Shown here: one piece after another, positions 7,792-16,746 of the stretch
How the letters are laid out: every line of letters begins with the position of its first letter
Position numbering within the stretch: position 1 is the first letter of the stretch
Source of the DNA: Ectothiorhodospira lacustris
Lineage (GTDB): Bacteria; Pseudomonadota; Gammaproteobacteria; Ectothiorhodospirales; Ectothiorhodospiraceae
DNA: 64,000 nucleotides
Reading direction: 5' to 3'
Assembly: GCF_022227845.1 (NCBI RefSeq)
Contig: NZ_JAJNQN010000002.1
Location: 124,001-188,000 of the forward strand
The notes under the pieces: model-generated
What the model was told of the DNA's origin: nothing
What the model saw: only the letters and a program-made list of their open reading frames with translations
The model's database searches: none
Program-made: the position numbers and the translations under genes

Positions 7792-8610
7792 GTGCACGTC
7801 TCGGGCCTGTGTGCCCTGACATTGTGCCTGTGCCTTCTCACCGGCCCCTTAGGGGCCGGTGAGCGCCTGCCCTTCATTGCCATCATCATTGATGATCTGG
7901 GCAATGACCTGCGGGAGGCCCGGCGCACCACGACACTCCCGGGCGCCGTCACCTGCGCCGTGCTGCCCCATCTCCGCTTCTCCGAGGCCTCGGCGGAACT
8001 GGCTCATGAGAGGGGCAAGGAAGTGATGCTGCACCTGCCCATGGAGGCGGACAACGGCAGCAACCCGGGTTCGGGGGCGATCCTGAGCCACCTGGATGAA
8101 CGGGAAACCCGGTCCCGTGTGCGCCAGGCCCTGGCCTCGGTGCCCCATATACGGGGCGTGAATAACCACATGGGCAGCCGCCTCTCCCGGGAATATCATC
8201 ACTTGGCCTGGGTGATGTCGGAACTACGCGCCCATGACCCCGATCTTTACTATGTGGACAGCCGCACCCACGTGGAGACCCTGGGGCGCCATGTGGCCGA
8301 GTGGGCACGCCTGAACACCACCCAGCGGGATGTCTTTCTGGACTCCCGACCCCATGACGTGGAATTTGCCCGCATGCAGATGCAGCACTTGATCCGGCTG
8401 GCCCGGACCCAAGGACATGCCCTGGCCATCGGCCACCCCTACCCGGCCACTCTCCAGGTGCTGGAAGAAGTGCTGCCCACCCTGGCGTCCCGGGGTATAC
8501 GCCTGATAACGGTCAGTGAATATCTCAAGCAGAAGGAGGAAGTTCGCCAATGGCACGCATCCTTATCCCCCTCGCCAACGGCTGCGAGGAACTTGAAGCC
8601 GTCACCCTGA
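7792..8610 (+). CDS. yibQ: Divergent polysaccharide deacetylase family protein (YibQ)
   Basis: The 272-residue protein has a signal peptide (residues 1-22) and then the YibQ-type deacetylase-like NodB fold: FIAIIIDDLGND, a conserved EVMLHLPMEA, NNHMGSRL, YVDSRT and a late HPYPATLQVL. The paired Asp and the His residues are those expected for metal binding, though the enzymatic activity of the family is not settled. It starts with GTG 20 bases after ctpA. Its last 61 bases overlap the start of yajL in another frame, so the C-terminal residues after SEYLKQKEE may be non-essential. Confidence 0.88.
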   Translation: MHVSGLCALTLCLCLLTGPLGAGERLPFIAIIIDDLGNDLREARRTTTLPGAVTCAVLPHLRFSEASAELAHERGKEVMLHLPMEADNGSNPGSGAILSHLDERETRSRVRQALASVPHIRGVNNHMGSRLSREYHHLAWVMSELRAHDPDLYYVDSRTHVETLGRHVAEWARLNTTQRDVFLDSRPHDVEFARMQMQHLIRLARTQGHALAIGHPYPATLQVLEEVLPTLASRGIRLITVSEYLKQKEEVRQWHASLSPSPTAARNLKPSP

Positions 8611-9101
8611 TCGACCTGCTGCGCCGGGCCGACTTCGACGTGATCACCGCCGGCCTGGAACCCGGCCCCGTCACCGGCGCGCACGGCATCGTACTGATGC
8701 CGGACACGGAACTGGAACAGGCTCAGCACGAGTCATATGACCTGATGGTGCTGCCCGGCGGCCTGCCCGGCGCGGACCATCTCAATGACGATCCCCGCAT
8801 CCACGCGCTGCTGCGCAAGCTCCATGATGAAGGACGCTATGTCGGGGCCATCTGCGCCGCGCCCAAGGTGCTTGCCAAGGCCGGGCTGTTGGCGGATCGC
8901 CGGGCGACCGCCTACCCCACCGTACTGGAAGGCATGGGGCTTACCGATACCCAGCTCACCGGACAGCCGGTGGAAGTGGACGGCAACGTGGCCACATCCC
9001 GGGGTCCGGGTACCGCCATGGAATTCGCCCTTGCCCTGGTCGAACTGCTGGCCGGCACCGACAAGCGCAAACAGGTGGAAGACCCGCTCTGCCGTTGCTG
9101 A
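8550..9101 (+). CDS. yajL: DJ-1/PfpI family protein (YajL type)
   Basis: The 183-residue protein belongs to the DJ-1 superfamily and resembles YajL, which protects against oxidative and carbonyl stress; deglycase activity is claimed for the family but debated. The first strand MARILIPLANGCEELEAV carries the conserved Glu, and the nucleophile elbow YVGAICAAPKVLA carries the reactive Cys near residue 106. The C-terminal TSRGPGTAMEFALALVELL is typical of YajL. AAGGAGG lies just upstream of the ATG. It overlaps yibQ by 61 bases, so the two are almost certainly co-expressed. Confidence 0.92.
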   Translation: MARILIPLANGCEELEAVTLIDLLRRADFDVITAGLEPGPVTGAHGIVLMPDTELEQAQHESYDLMVLPGGLPGADHLNDDPRIHALLRKLHDEGRYVGAICAAPKVLAKAGLLADRRATAYPTVLEGMGLTDTQLTGQPVEVDGNVATSRGPGTAMEFALALVELLAGTDKRKQVEDPLCRC

Positions 9102-9114
9102 AGCCATTGCGGGG

Positions 9115-9138
9115 CCACCCCGGGGATTGCCGGGGTGG
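9115..9138. terminator. Perfect 9-bp hairpin after yajL
   Basis: CCACCCCGG and CCGGGGTGG form a perfect 9-base-pair stem around a 6-base loop, 13 bases after the yajL stop. There is no T-run after it, so it is at best a weak intrinsic terminator or an mRNA-stabilising hairpin. Confidence 0.35.
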
Positions 9139-9213
9139 TCACCGTCGCCGCCTTTCTTGCGCTGCGGCATGGCAAGGGGTAGTGTGGGGAAGGATCATTC
9201 TCCGGTGAACGTC

Positions 9214-9663
9214 ATGCCCCGCCCTTTCCTTGCCTTCATCCTGCTGTTCATCCCCACGCTGACCCTGGCGCAGGCGCCGGAACCACCCCCGGACCACAGA
9301 CACCTGGTGGAAATGCCCACGCTGCAAAGGGAACTGCTCAGGGAGGAAATGCAGGAACACCTGATTGCCTATCAACGTATCCTTGATCTGCTGGCTCGTG
9401 GAGAGTTGGCACAGGCGGGAGAAATGGCGGAGAACACCATGGGCATCAGCACCATGGGCAAGCATGCCGCCGCCACGCGGGGCCTGGGAGGACCGGGACG
9501 ATTCATGCCCGACGGCATGCGGCAGATGGGTTTTGCCATGCATGAATCCGCCACCGAATTCGCCAAGGTGGCCGAACAGGGGGATCTGCAGGAGGCCTTA
9601 AAGGCCCTGCATGAACTCACGGCCACCTGCGTGGCCTGTCACATGTCCTTCCGGACACGCTGA
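9214..9663 (+). CDS. Small periplasmic c-type cytochrome-like protein
   Basis: The 149-residue protein has a clear signal peptide (MPRPFLAFILLFIPTLTLAQA) and one heme-c attachment motif, CVACH, close to the C-terminus. Between them are predicted helices with several Met residues. A single CxxCH near the C-terminus of a helical protein is the layout of the four-helix-bundle cytochrome c' group, but the family cannot be fixed by eye. The ATG at 9214 is chosen for the signal peptide and GGTGA 6 bases upstream; an upstream ATG at 9169 is in frame. It is probably a separate transcription unit from yajL because of the hairpin between them. Confidence 0.78.
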   Translation: MPRPFLAFILLFIPTLTLAQAPEPPPDHRHLVEMPTLQRELLREEMQEHLIAYQRILDLLARGELAQAGEMAENTMGISTMGKHAAATRGLGGPGRFMPDGMRQMGFAMHESATEFAKVAEQGDLQEALKALHELTATCVACHMSFRTR

Positions 9664-9684
9664 GAGTTGCGGGATTGCCGGGTA

Positions 9685-9960
9685 CCCCACCGTCACTCCC
9701 GCGAAAGCGGGAGTTCAGGGGGTGTCATTGCCTGACTGGATTCCCGCTTGCGCGGGAATGACGCAGATAGAAAGCCTGGATTTCCGCCTGCGCGGGAATG
9801 ACGGCTTCAAACTTGCCGTCACTCTCAAATTTGCCGTTACTTTCAACCCCACCGTCACTCCCGCGAAAGCGGGAGCCCAGGGAGGCATTGTCCGACTGGA
9901 TTCCCGCTTGCGCGGGAATGACGCAGATAGAAAACCTGGATCCCCCATTGCACGACGGGA
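9685..9960. repeat. Cluster of dRS3-like hairpins with a duplicated ~95-bp unit
   Basis: The 328-base gap between the cytochrome gene and the next gene is filled with ACTCCCGCGAAAGCGGGAG and ATTCCCGC...GCGGGAAT hairpins. A unit of about 95 bases at 9685-9779 is repeated at 9847-9940 with few differences; both copies contain ACCGTCACTCCCGCGAAAGC and GGAATGACGCAGATAGAAA. A third partial hairpin lies between them. No coding sequence is seen. These are the same repeat family as at 2.0, 11.5, 36.4 and 41.9 kb. Confidence 0.85.
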
Positions 9961-9991
9961 GTGGCGGCGGCACGAAAGGGAATCGTAAGGC

Positions 9992-10363
9992 TTACTTGAT
10001 GACCTTACGTGACACGGACAGATACTCTTCACCCTTGGCCTTCACCAGAGCAAAGTCATTCTCCTCGGAAGCCACGTGCAGCTCCTCCAGGGTCTCGGCC
10101 AGTTCTTCCAGTTCTTCATTGATCTTTTCCAGCGCCACTTCCAGGGTATAGGTCAGCTCATGGACCTCAGCCACCTTTTCGGAGGTCAGCTCGCCGGCCA
10201 GCACGGCCTCCAGCTTGGCGTTATATTCGCTGAAATTCTTGACCGCCTGCTCCAGGGTTTCCGAGGGCGTCCCCTTGAAGTGCTCGACGCGATCGGCCAT
10301 GACACTGCCGGAAGCCAGACCCAGGCCGGCGGCCAGGGCAACGGTGAGGAGGGTCTTTTTCAT
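9992..10363 (-). CDS. Small secreted helical protein (DUF6746-like)
   Basis: The 123-residue product has a signal peptide (MKKTLLTVALAAGLGLASGSVMA) and a mature part that is almost all acidic helix (EKINEELEELAETLEELH). It resembles a family of short periplasmic proteins of unknown function annotated as DUF6746; that identification is from memory of the pattern. The ATG at 10363 has GGAG at 6-base spacing. It is 63 bases downstream of the LbtU-like gene on the same strand and may be co-transcribed. Confidence 0.75.
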   Translation of the reverse strand: MKKTLLTVALAAGLGLASGSVMADRVEHFKGTPSETLEQAVKNFSEYNAKLEAVLAGELTSEKVAEVHELTYTLEVALEKINEELEELAETLEELHVASEENDFALVKAKGEEYLSVSRKVIK

Positions 10364-10426
10364 GATTTGCTCCAAAAGCTTACAGGTTGACGTGGATTGA
10401 AAGGGTGCAGGTCGAAACCTGCGGAC

Positions 10427-11479
10427 TTAGAACTCTGCCGCCAGTTGCACCAAAAAGGCATTGGCGGAGTCGCCGGTACCACCATCGCGCTCACGGTAAT
10501 CGCGGTCATGGCTGTATTCGAAGGACAGGGATAGCTGATCCATCAGGGCGATGGACACACCGGCCAGATAGCGGTAGCGCGGCAGTTCCAGCGCATCCTC
10601 AATGAATGCCTCGCTGCTGCCCTGAGCGGCGGCGGCCAGGGTCACCGGACGCTGCAGACCATCCAGCTCATAGGCCAGCTCCACCCCCCAGACGCTGGGA
10701 CGAGCACCCTTGCCGTTAAATTCAAGCTGCCCGGCATCAAAGCGCTTCTCCGCCACCACATATTCGGCGGCCAGGGTAAAGGGGCCATGGACGGCGGTGA
10801 TATGGGCGTTGTAACCGCCCACGCGCTTGCCTTCGACCACGGTTTCCACTTCCTGCAATGCATCGGAATCGCCCAGGGTGCTGGTGTAGGCGACGCCCAG
10901 ATCCATCTCCACAGGACCGACATCGAATGCCACCCCCAGGTTCAGGCCCACGCTGCTCAGGTTGTCACGGGTGTCGCCGCTGAACAGCCAGGCCGCCCCA
11001 TAGAACTGCTCGCCCTCCCAGCCCAGCAAGGCGGCGGTCTCACGGGTTTCCGCCAATTCCAGGGCCAACGGGTCGGAGACCAGGGCGGTCTCGAACCGAC
11101 CGAACGGGACGTACCGGCGTCCCACCTCCAGGTAAGCACCCGGCAGGGCCGGCAGCCCCAGGGAGATCACAGCCTCGTCCACCTCCACTTCCGACTCTTC
11201 GCCATCATCTTCGTAGAGCAGCAGGATGCGGGCAGACAGGAGTTCATTGAACCGGGCCTCAAGCCCCAGTTCCACGGTTGCCAGATTCAGATCACTCTCG
11301 GAGCCGCCGTCATAGTCCTCGGCCCAGCCCGCCTCGATCTCCAGCAGACCGGACCAGGTCAGTTCCGGCATCTGTGCCTGGGCACTTGTCGCGGTCACGG
11401 CCAAGGCACTCCCCAGTGCCAGCGCCAGGCCGCGGGTCAGCCTGTTTTGCCCACCCCGCACGATGATTTCACCCTTCAT
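10427..11479 (-). CDS. Outer-membrane porin, LbtU-type siderophore porin family
   Basis: The 350-residue protein has a signal peptide ending TATSAQA and a mature part of alternating beta strands ending in the outer-membrane Phe signature (FLVQLAAEF). The N-terminal LTWSGLLEIEAGW, ATVELGLEARFNEL and the conserved YVPFGRFETALVSDPLALEL segment match the LbtU family, named for the legiobactin receptor of Legionella. Such proteins are thought to take up siderophores without TonB. The ATG at 11479 with GGGGGA 6 bases upstream is preferred over the upstream ATG at 11497. Confidence 0.82.
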   Translation of the reverse strand: MKGEIIVRGGQNRLTRGLALALGSALAVTATSAQAQMPELTWSGLLEIEAGWAEDYDGGSESDLNLATVELGLEARFNELLSARILLLYEDDGEESEVEVDEAVISLGLPALPGAYLEVGRRYVPFGRFETALVSDPLALELAETRETAALLGWEGEQFYGAAWLFSGDTRDNLSSVGLNLGVAFDVGPVEMDLGVAYTSTLGDSDALQEVETVVEGKRVGGYNAHITAVHGPFTLAAEYVVAEKRFDAGQLEFNGKGARPSVWGVELAYELDGLQRPVTLAAAAQGSSEAFIEDALELPRYRYLAGVSIALMDQLSLSFEYSHDRDYRERDGGTGDSANAFLVQLAAEF

Positions 11480-11526
11480 GAAATTCCCCCATTTCAAGAT
11501 AATGTCGTCACAATGAACGCCGAAGT

Positions 11527-11600
11527 CGTCATTCCCGCGCAGGCGGGAATCCAGTCACGCACTAACACCCGCTGGACTCCCGCTTTCGCGGGAGTGACGG
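11527..11600. repeat. dRS3-like facing hairpin pair
   Basis: CGTCATTCCCGCGCAGGCGG and an inverted partner ending GGGAGTGACGG flank about 25 bases. This is upstream of the LbtU-like gene on the minus strand, so it sits in that gene's leader or promoter region. The following 11601-11793 gap is AT-rich and holds no recognisable gene. Confidence 0.8.
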
Positions 11601-11793
11601 CGACGTGCCTTTGCCGGTTCGAAAACATGACCGCAATGGCAGTGACCGGAACGCAGTGTAGCAATAAAAAATACAAACTTGAACGATAATCTATCTTATT
11701 CGCATCATATTTCCTGAAATTATTTACTTATCGCGAAACAGACGAAAACCGTACCGAAAGACTTCCTGCTACACTGCCCTCCCCGACCTGACC

Positions 11794-12570
11794 ATGACGC
11801 CCATGAGAGAATTCCTGCTGATCGGCATCGGCGCCGGCGACCCGGACTATCTGACCCTGCAGGCCATCAAGGCCATCAACCGCGTGGATGTCTTCTTCGT
11901 CCTGGACAAGCGAGCGGAAACGGCGGAGCTGACCCGCTTCCGTCGGCAGATCTGCGAGCAGTTCGCCACCGACCGCCCATGGCGTTTCGTCACCCTGCAG
12001 GATCCGGTGCGGGATCAGAGCCGGGGGGGATACGCCTCGGTGGTGGAAGAGTGGCACGATGCCAGGGCAGTCTTGCTGGAGCAGGCCATCCGGAACGAAC
12101 TGGAGGAAGGGCAGTGCGGCGCCCTGCTGCTATGGGGCGACCCCGCCCTCTATGACAGCGCCATGCGGCTCATGGAGATCATTCAGGCACGGGGCAATCT
12201 GGCGCTGGACTACCGGGTCATCCCCGGCATCACCAGCGTACAGGCCCTGGCGGCGGGTCACCGCATCCCCCTCAATCGCATCGGTGAGCCAGTGCATGTC
12301 ACCACGGGCCGGCAACTTGCCAAGGGCCTCCCCAAAGACCTGGATGCGGTCCTGGTGATGCTGGACGGGGATCTGAGCTATCGGAAGGTACTGGAAGAGG
12401 ACATGGAGATATTCTGGGGGGCCTATCTGGGGACCGAGGACGAGATCCTGATCTCAGGTCCGGCGAAAACCGTCACGCCGCAGATCGAACAGGCTCGCCA
12501 GGCGGGCAGGGCCGCCAAGGGGTGGATCATGGACACCTACCTGCTACGGCGCCCCCGACGCTCGGATTAG
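11794..12570 (+). CDS. cobF: Precorrin-6A synthase (deacetylating)
   Basis: CobF is the S-adenosylmethionine-dependent methyltransferase that methylates C1 of precorrin-5 and releases acetate in the aerobic cobalamin pathway. The 258-residue protein opens with MREFLLIGIGAGDPDYLTLQA, the GxGxGD motif of the tetrapyrrole methylase fold, and continues with LLLWGDPALYDSA and VIPGITSVQALAAGHRIPLN, both typical of CobF. ATGs at 11794 and 11803 are both possible starts. It is separated from the other cobalamin gene here (cobE) by a convergent diguanylate cyclase. The rest of the cob genes are not in the window. Confidence 0.92.
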   Translation: MTPMREFLLIGIGAGDPDYLTLQAIKAINRVDVFFVLDKRAETAELTRFRRQICEQFATDRPWRFVTLQDPVRDQSRGGYASVVEEWHDARAVLLEQAIRNELEEGQCGALLLWGDPALYDSAMRLMEIIQARGNLALDYRVIPGITSVQALAAGHRIPLNRIGEPVHVTTGRQLAKGLPKDLDAVLVMLDGDLSYRKVLEEDMEIFWGAYLGTEDEILISGPAKTVTPQIEQARQAGRAAKGWIMDTYLLRRPRRSD

Positions 12571-12580
12571 GGCTGCATTT

Positions 12581-13615
12581 TCAGCCCGAGGCCACCACCA
12601 CCCGGTTACGTCCCGCATGCTTGGCCTGGTAAAGGGCCTTGTCCGCCCGAGCGAACAGGGTTTCTACCGTGTCGCCCGCCGTTGCCGGCGCCACGCCTGC
12701 GGAGATGGTGAAGCCTTCCACCACCGTATCATCCTGCCGGTTCACCAACCTGAGGCGCTCCACCATCGTCCGTGCCTGCTCGGCAAGGGCGACGGCCTCC
12801 TGTACGGTATAACCCGATAACAGGGCGACGAACTCCTCGCCGCCAAAACGCACCAGCACCGCATCGGGCGGCAGGACACGGCGCAAGGAGACGGCCACCT
12901 TGCGGATGACCACATCACCGACGGCATGGCCATAACGATCATTGATGGACTTGAAATGGTCAATATCCATCACCAGCATGGTATTACGGAGCTCATCCGA
13001 AGCCATGAGAACACGGGCCATCTCCGTTTCCATGCCCCGACGATTGAACAGGCCGGTCAAGGGATCGGTCATGGAAGCCTTCCGATGCTTTTCCAACTCA
13101 TTGCGCAGATGCCGAGCCTCCAGCTCCGCCTCTTCGAGGTTCCTTTGCAGCGCAAGATTATCGGAACTGGCCGTGACCACCGCGGCCGCCAGGCGTTTGG
13201 CGATGGCTTTCAGGCCTTCAGGGTTTTCCGTTTGATCCAGGGCCTGCAGATTGTCCGTCAGACATTCATGAAAGCCCGCCGTACTGCGTTCAGCATCTCG
13301 GAGCAGACTGATGACGCCCCCCAGCAACGCCTCCAGTTCATCCCCCATGCCGCTGAAACGGGACAGACTCTCGCCGGCCACGTAGCGTTCGAACAGATGA
13401 TGCAGGGCAAAGGAATCCAGCTTCCTGCCCGTACTGAGCTGTTCACTGACCGCCTGCACCAGCTCTTCGTTGGCGGCCTGTAGATACTCGTGAAAAATCC
13501 AGTAATGGATGGGAGAAGGATCCAGGCCATGCCCCTCAAGCAGCTTGAGAATGCGATACCCGAAGTTGGGCTGCAGATCCGGGCGCGAACCCCGGGGCGT
13601 GTTTCCTGAAGTCAT
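12581..13615 (-). CDS. Diguanylate cyclase (GGDEF)
   Basis: The 344-residue cytosolic protein has an N-terminal helical domain of about 175 residues without recognised motifs and a C-terminal GGDEF domain beginning at TDPLTGLFNRRGMETEM. The active site is the intact FGGEEF (around residue 257), so c-di-GMP synthesis is likely. The inhibitory I-site RxxD upstream is not intact (LPPD). No membrane segment is seen. It is convergent with cobF (10 bases between stops) and the start is the ATG at 13615. Confidence 0.9.
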   Translation of the reverse strand: MTSGNTPRGSRPDLQPNFGYRILKLLEGHGLDPSPIHYWIFHEYLQAANEELVQAVSEQLSTGRKLDSFALHHLFERYVAGESLSRFSGMGDELEALLGGVISLLRDAERSTAGFHECLTDNLQALDQTENPEGLKAIAKRLAAAVVTASSDNLALQRNLEEAELEARHLRNELEKHRKASMTDPLTGLFNRRGMETEMARVLMASDELRNTMLVMDIDHFKSINDRYGHAVGDVVIRKVAVSLRRVLPPDAVLVRFGGEEFVALLSGYTVQEAVALAEQARTMVERLRLVNRQDDTVVEGFTISAGVAPATAGDTVETLFARADKALYQAKHAGRNRVVVASG

Positions 13616-13721
13616 GGAGTGGGTCGATTCCTGTGCGCCGTCGGGCTACGGCATGGAGACCGTGGTCTGGTAAAGTAGCGCCTCAAGCCGTGCAGAACAA
13701 GGTCATGGCGGGGTCATCTTC

Positions 13722-14150
13722 ATGAAACATGCGTTTTTAGGGGTGGGCTGTACCCCCGGCCTTCATCCCGACGCCATGATGGTTGCGGTACACAGGGCAC
13801 TGGAAATGGCGGCACTCGCACCGGATGCCGTCGGCGGCTTGGGGACCATCGTACAACGCCGGCACGAGCCGGCCATCCTCTTCGTGGCAAAACACCATGG
13901 CTGGAACATCCAGGTGTTTTCCGCCCAAACCCTGTCCCAGGTACCCGTCCCCAATCCTTCCGAGCGGGTCAGACAGATAATGGGCACACCGGCCGTCGCC
14001 GAGGCGGCGGCCCTGCTGGCGGCCGGAACGCGGGACCCAAGCCACCTGCTGCTGGAAAAGCTGATTCACCGTGACGGAGCGCACAAGGCCGCCACCATCT
14101 CCATCGCTCGACAACGATCACATGCGAAAGCGCCGCACCAGCCCCTGTAG
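13722..14150 (+). CDS. cobE: CobE / CbiG C-terminal domain protein
   Basis: The 142-residue protein matches the stand-alone CbiG C-terminal domain (CobE) of cobalamin synthesis: the start FLGVGCTPG, then [25 protein letters not shown], and ATISIAR near the end. CobE is required in the aerobic pathway, but its exact step is not settled. The 3' end overlaps the stop region of the convergent chemoreceptor gene by 33 bases. The two cobalamin genes in the window (cobF and cobE) are both plus strand and 1.15 kb apart. Confidence 0.86.
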   Translation: MKHAFLGVGCTPGLHPDAMMVAVHRALEMAALAPDAVGGLGTIVQRRHEPAILFVAKHHGWNIQVFSAQTLSQVPVPNPSERVRQIMGTPAVAEAAALLAAGTRDPSHLLLEKLIHRDGAHKAATISIARQRSHAKAPHQPL

Positions 14151-16046
14151 CTGGTCCGCCAGAGCGGAGAGGTCTTCCGCGGCATGGGAAGTTTCGTCCA
14201 TACAGCGCCGGGTCTGCTCGGAGACCGCATGGATCTGCTGAATGCCGCCATTGATGTCCCGGGCCGTCGCACTCTGTTCCTCGGTAGCGCCGGCAATCTG
14301 CCGGATCACGTCGCTGATATGGGTCACTGATGCGGTGATCCGGTCCAGGGATTCCCCCGCCCGGGCCGCCTCATCCACGCTCCGCACCGCCTGCTCACGA
14401 CTGACCACCATCACTTGGGCAGCATTCCTGGCGCTGTTCTGCAACCGGTCGATCATGCCCTGGATGTCGGCGGTGGATTTCTCGGTACAGCTGGCCAGGG
14501 TCCTGACCTCGGCAGCCACCACGGCAAATCCCCGCCCCTGCTCCCCCGCACGAGCAGCCTCGATGGCCGCATTCAGGGCCAGCAGGTTGGTCTGCTCTGC
14601 GACATCGCGGATCACCTCCAGTACGGTACCGATGCGCTCGGCATCCTCCCGCAGGGAGTCCATGGCCTGGGCCGAATCGTTGACGTTTTCCGCCAGGGAT
14701 TCGATGGTGGCCATGCTGCGCCCCACTTCCGTCTTGCCGGCCTGCACCTGTGCCAGGGTGTCCTGGGCCAGATGGGCCGACGACTGGGTGTTCCTTGCCA
14801 CCTCATCCACCGTGGCCACCATCTGGTTCATGGCCACCACTGCGCCGTCCACCTGCTCAGTCTGACGCCGCAGACCCTCGTCCGTATCCATATTCACCCG
14901 GGAGAGACGGGAAGCAGCGACGCTCAGGCGTCCGGAGACATCGACAATCTCCCCCACCATTTCACGGAGCCGGACCTGCATGGCACCGATACCGGCCGCC
15001 AGACTGGAGGAGTCGCCCGTCCGCCCCTGGACCGGCACGCTCAGATCTCCCCCGGCCACCCGCTGCACTGCACCGGCCACATCGGCAGGTTCACCGCCGA
15101 TGATGGCATTTACGGTGCGCACCACCAGCAGAGTCAGCGCCATGGCCACGACAATCATCAGACCGGCAATGACGACCAGTCGGGCCAGCATGGCACGCAT
15201 GTCCGCAAAGGCAGGACCTGCCTCCCGCTCCAGGACCAGCCCCCAACCCAGCAGGGGGATGTGGGTATAACTGCCGATCACCTCCGCCCCGGCCGAATTA
15301 GGGTAGCGGCCCACCCCGCTACCGCCCTCGCGAATGGCCCGGACCGCCTCGGTATCCAGGGGCGTATCGATATCGCGGATGGAGCGTGCCGGGGTCACCG
15401 GTCGACCGTCGGCACCGTCCACCAGAAAGATCTCCCCGTCCGCATCCGAAGACAGTTCCCGCACCCGCTCAAACACGCTTTGCAGCCGGACCGCGCCCCG
15501 CACCACCCCCACCACCTGGCCATCCCGGTGGATAGGGACCGCCACGGGGCTCACGTGATAACCGGTGAAGCGGGAATGCACCGGCTTGCCGATCACCTCC
15601 GTTCCGGCCACTACCTGGGTAAACCAGGAACGGTTGTCCAGACGGAAGCCGGCCACCTGTTCCGCCGGCAACGTCCGAGCCTGACCGTCGTGGGATACGC
15701 CGGCAATACCATGCCCCCGGGGATCCACCACCATGATGGTGTCGTAATAGCCGTTGGCGACCATGGCCAGCAGCAGGGGCGTAAGTCCGGCCGGATCCAT
15801 GTCCGCGGCCTCTTCCAGCCTTGCCAGATAACGCATCTCGTCCTGCCGCACCCGAAGCCAGTCCATGAAGGACTGGGTGTTCATGGCCGCGGCGGACTGG
15901 AGCTGCTGCAGCGTCCCCTGGGTATAGGCCTCCCGGTACTGCATGAAAACCATCCCGGTCACCACCAGGATGCTGGTGAGGACCAGTGTTCCCATCAGCA
16001 TGGTCAGCCCTCCGGCAAGACCGGTCCGTTCCAGCAAAACTTTCAT
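14118..16046 (-). CDS. Methyl-accepting chemotaxis protein with periplasmic Cache domain
   Basis: This 642-residue chemoreceptor has an N-terminal membrane helix (about 13-35) and a large periplasmic domain of about 240 residues. The pattern of that domain ([57 protein letters not shown]) is that of dCache_1. A second helix near residues 290-312, a HAMP domain and the cytoplasmic signalling domain follow. The hairpin tip [19 protein letters not shown] is intact. There is no C-terminal pentapeptide tether. The ligand is unknown; no chemotaxis genes are nearby. Confidence 0.94.
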   Translation of the reverse strand: MKVLLERTGLAGGLTMLMGTLVLTSILVVTGMVFMQYREAYTQGTLQQLQSAAAMNTQSFMDWLRVRQDEMRYLARLEEAADMDPAGLTPLLLAMVANGYYDTIMVVDPRGHGIAGVSHDGQARTLPAEQVAGFRLDNRSWFTQVVAGTEVIGKPVHSRFTGYHVSPVAVPIHRDGQVVGVVRGAVRLQSVFERVRELSSDADGEIFLVDGADGRPVTPARSIRDIDTPLDTEAVRAIREGGSGVGRYPNSAGAEVIGSYTHIPLLGWGLVLEREAGPAFADMRAMLARLVVIAGLMIVVAMALTLLVVRTVNAIIGGEPADVAGAVQRVAGGDLSVPVQGRTGDSSSLAAGIGAMQVRLREMVGEIVDVSGRLSVAASRLSRVNMDTDEGLRRQTEQVDGAVVAMNQMVATVDEVARNTQSSAHLAQDTLAQVQAGKTEVGRSMATIESLAENVNDSAQAMDSLREDAERIGTVLEVIRDVAEQTNLLALNAAIEAARAGEQGRGFAVVAAEVRTLASCTEKSTADIQGMIDRLQNSARNAAQVMVVSREQAVRSVDEAARAGESLDRITASVTHISDVIRQIAGATEEQSATARDINGGIQQIHAVSEQTRRCMDETSHAAEDLSALADQLQGLVRRFRM

Positions 16047-16220
16047 TCAGGCACTCCTATAGACCTGGGTGTTATGCCATTTCAAATTACTAAATGAGAA
16101 TAATACTGGATATCGGTTTTAAGACGATGACTTAAAAGATCGCCATACCCTCCGCCGATCGTCCGCACCTGACCGGTCATCCGAAGCCGTCGGACCAGAG
16201 TGCTTGCCCGTCCCCGACAG

Positions 16221-16592
16221 ATGTGCCAGCATCGTTTCATGCTGCACGTCCGTGCCATCATCCTGCTGGTGATCGCGTCCCTTCTGGCGATGCCGATGCA
16301 CCATGTGCTGGCGGCCTCGCCTGCCGCCAAAGGCGATGCCTGGATGCACCAGGGTCATCATCAGGATCACGTCCCCGCTGCCGACACGGGCCATTGCGGT
16401 GAAACCGGGGACGAGCAGGCCGAAACCAGCCAGGAGCAGTGTGCCTTCTGTGCCGCCTGCGCCCTGGCAATGGCCCAGGAGCCACCCGTCGAACAGCGTG
16501 CCTGCCAGCCCGCCCCGGCCGGCATCATTCATGGCCTGCACTCCCGGATTCCCCAGCTGGAACACCGACCTCCCAAACCCCACCTCGCCTGA
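16221..16592 (+). CDS. Small secreted Cys/His-rich protein before the cus operon (DUF2946-like)
   Basis: The product is about 123 residues with a signal peptide (LHVRAIILLVIASLLAMPMHHVLA) and a mature part containing many His and the cluster CAFCAACALAMA. Short secreted proteins of this kind (DUF2946-like) are often found beside copper genes, and this one is directly upstream of cusCBA on the same strand. A metal-binding role is inferred from context and from the Cys/His content. The start is uncertain between 16200, 16221 and 16239; none has a good Shine-Dalgarno. Confidence 0.65.
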   Translation: MCQHRFMLHVRAIILLVIASLLAMPMHHVLAASPAAKGDAWMHQGHHQDHVPAADTGHCGETGDEQAETSQEQCAFCAACALAMAQEPPVEQRACQPAPAGIIHGLHSRIPQLEHRPPKPHLA

Positions 16593-16746
16593 CCCCCGGG
16601 CGGCCACGGGCCGCCGGATACCGGTCGTCCCTTCGGCCCTCGTCACGCGCAGCCGGCCCATACGGGTTCTGCCACGCGTCTGAACGTCGCCGGGTCGACC
16701 CGATGCAACGGGGTCCCGCGCGACCCCAAGGCGAGGACGTCAATTC

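Noticed and set aside
8785-9213. Longer N-terminus for the small cytochrome
   Set aside because: The upstream part is the yajL sequence in another frame; the signal peptide begins at 9214.
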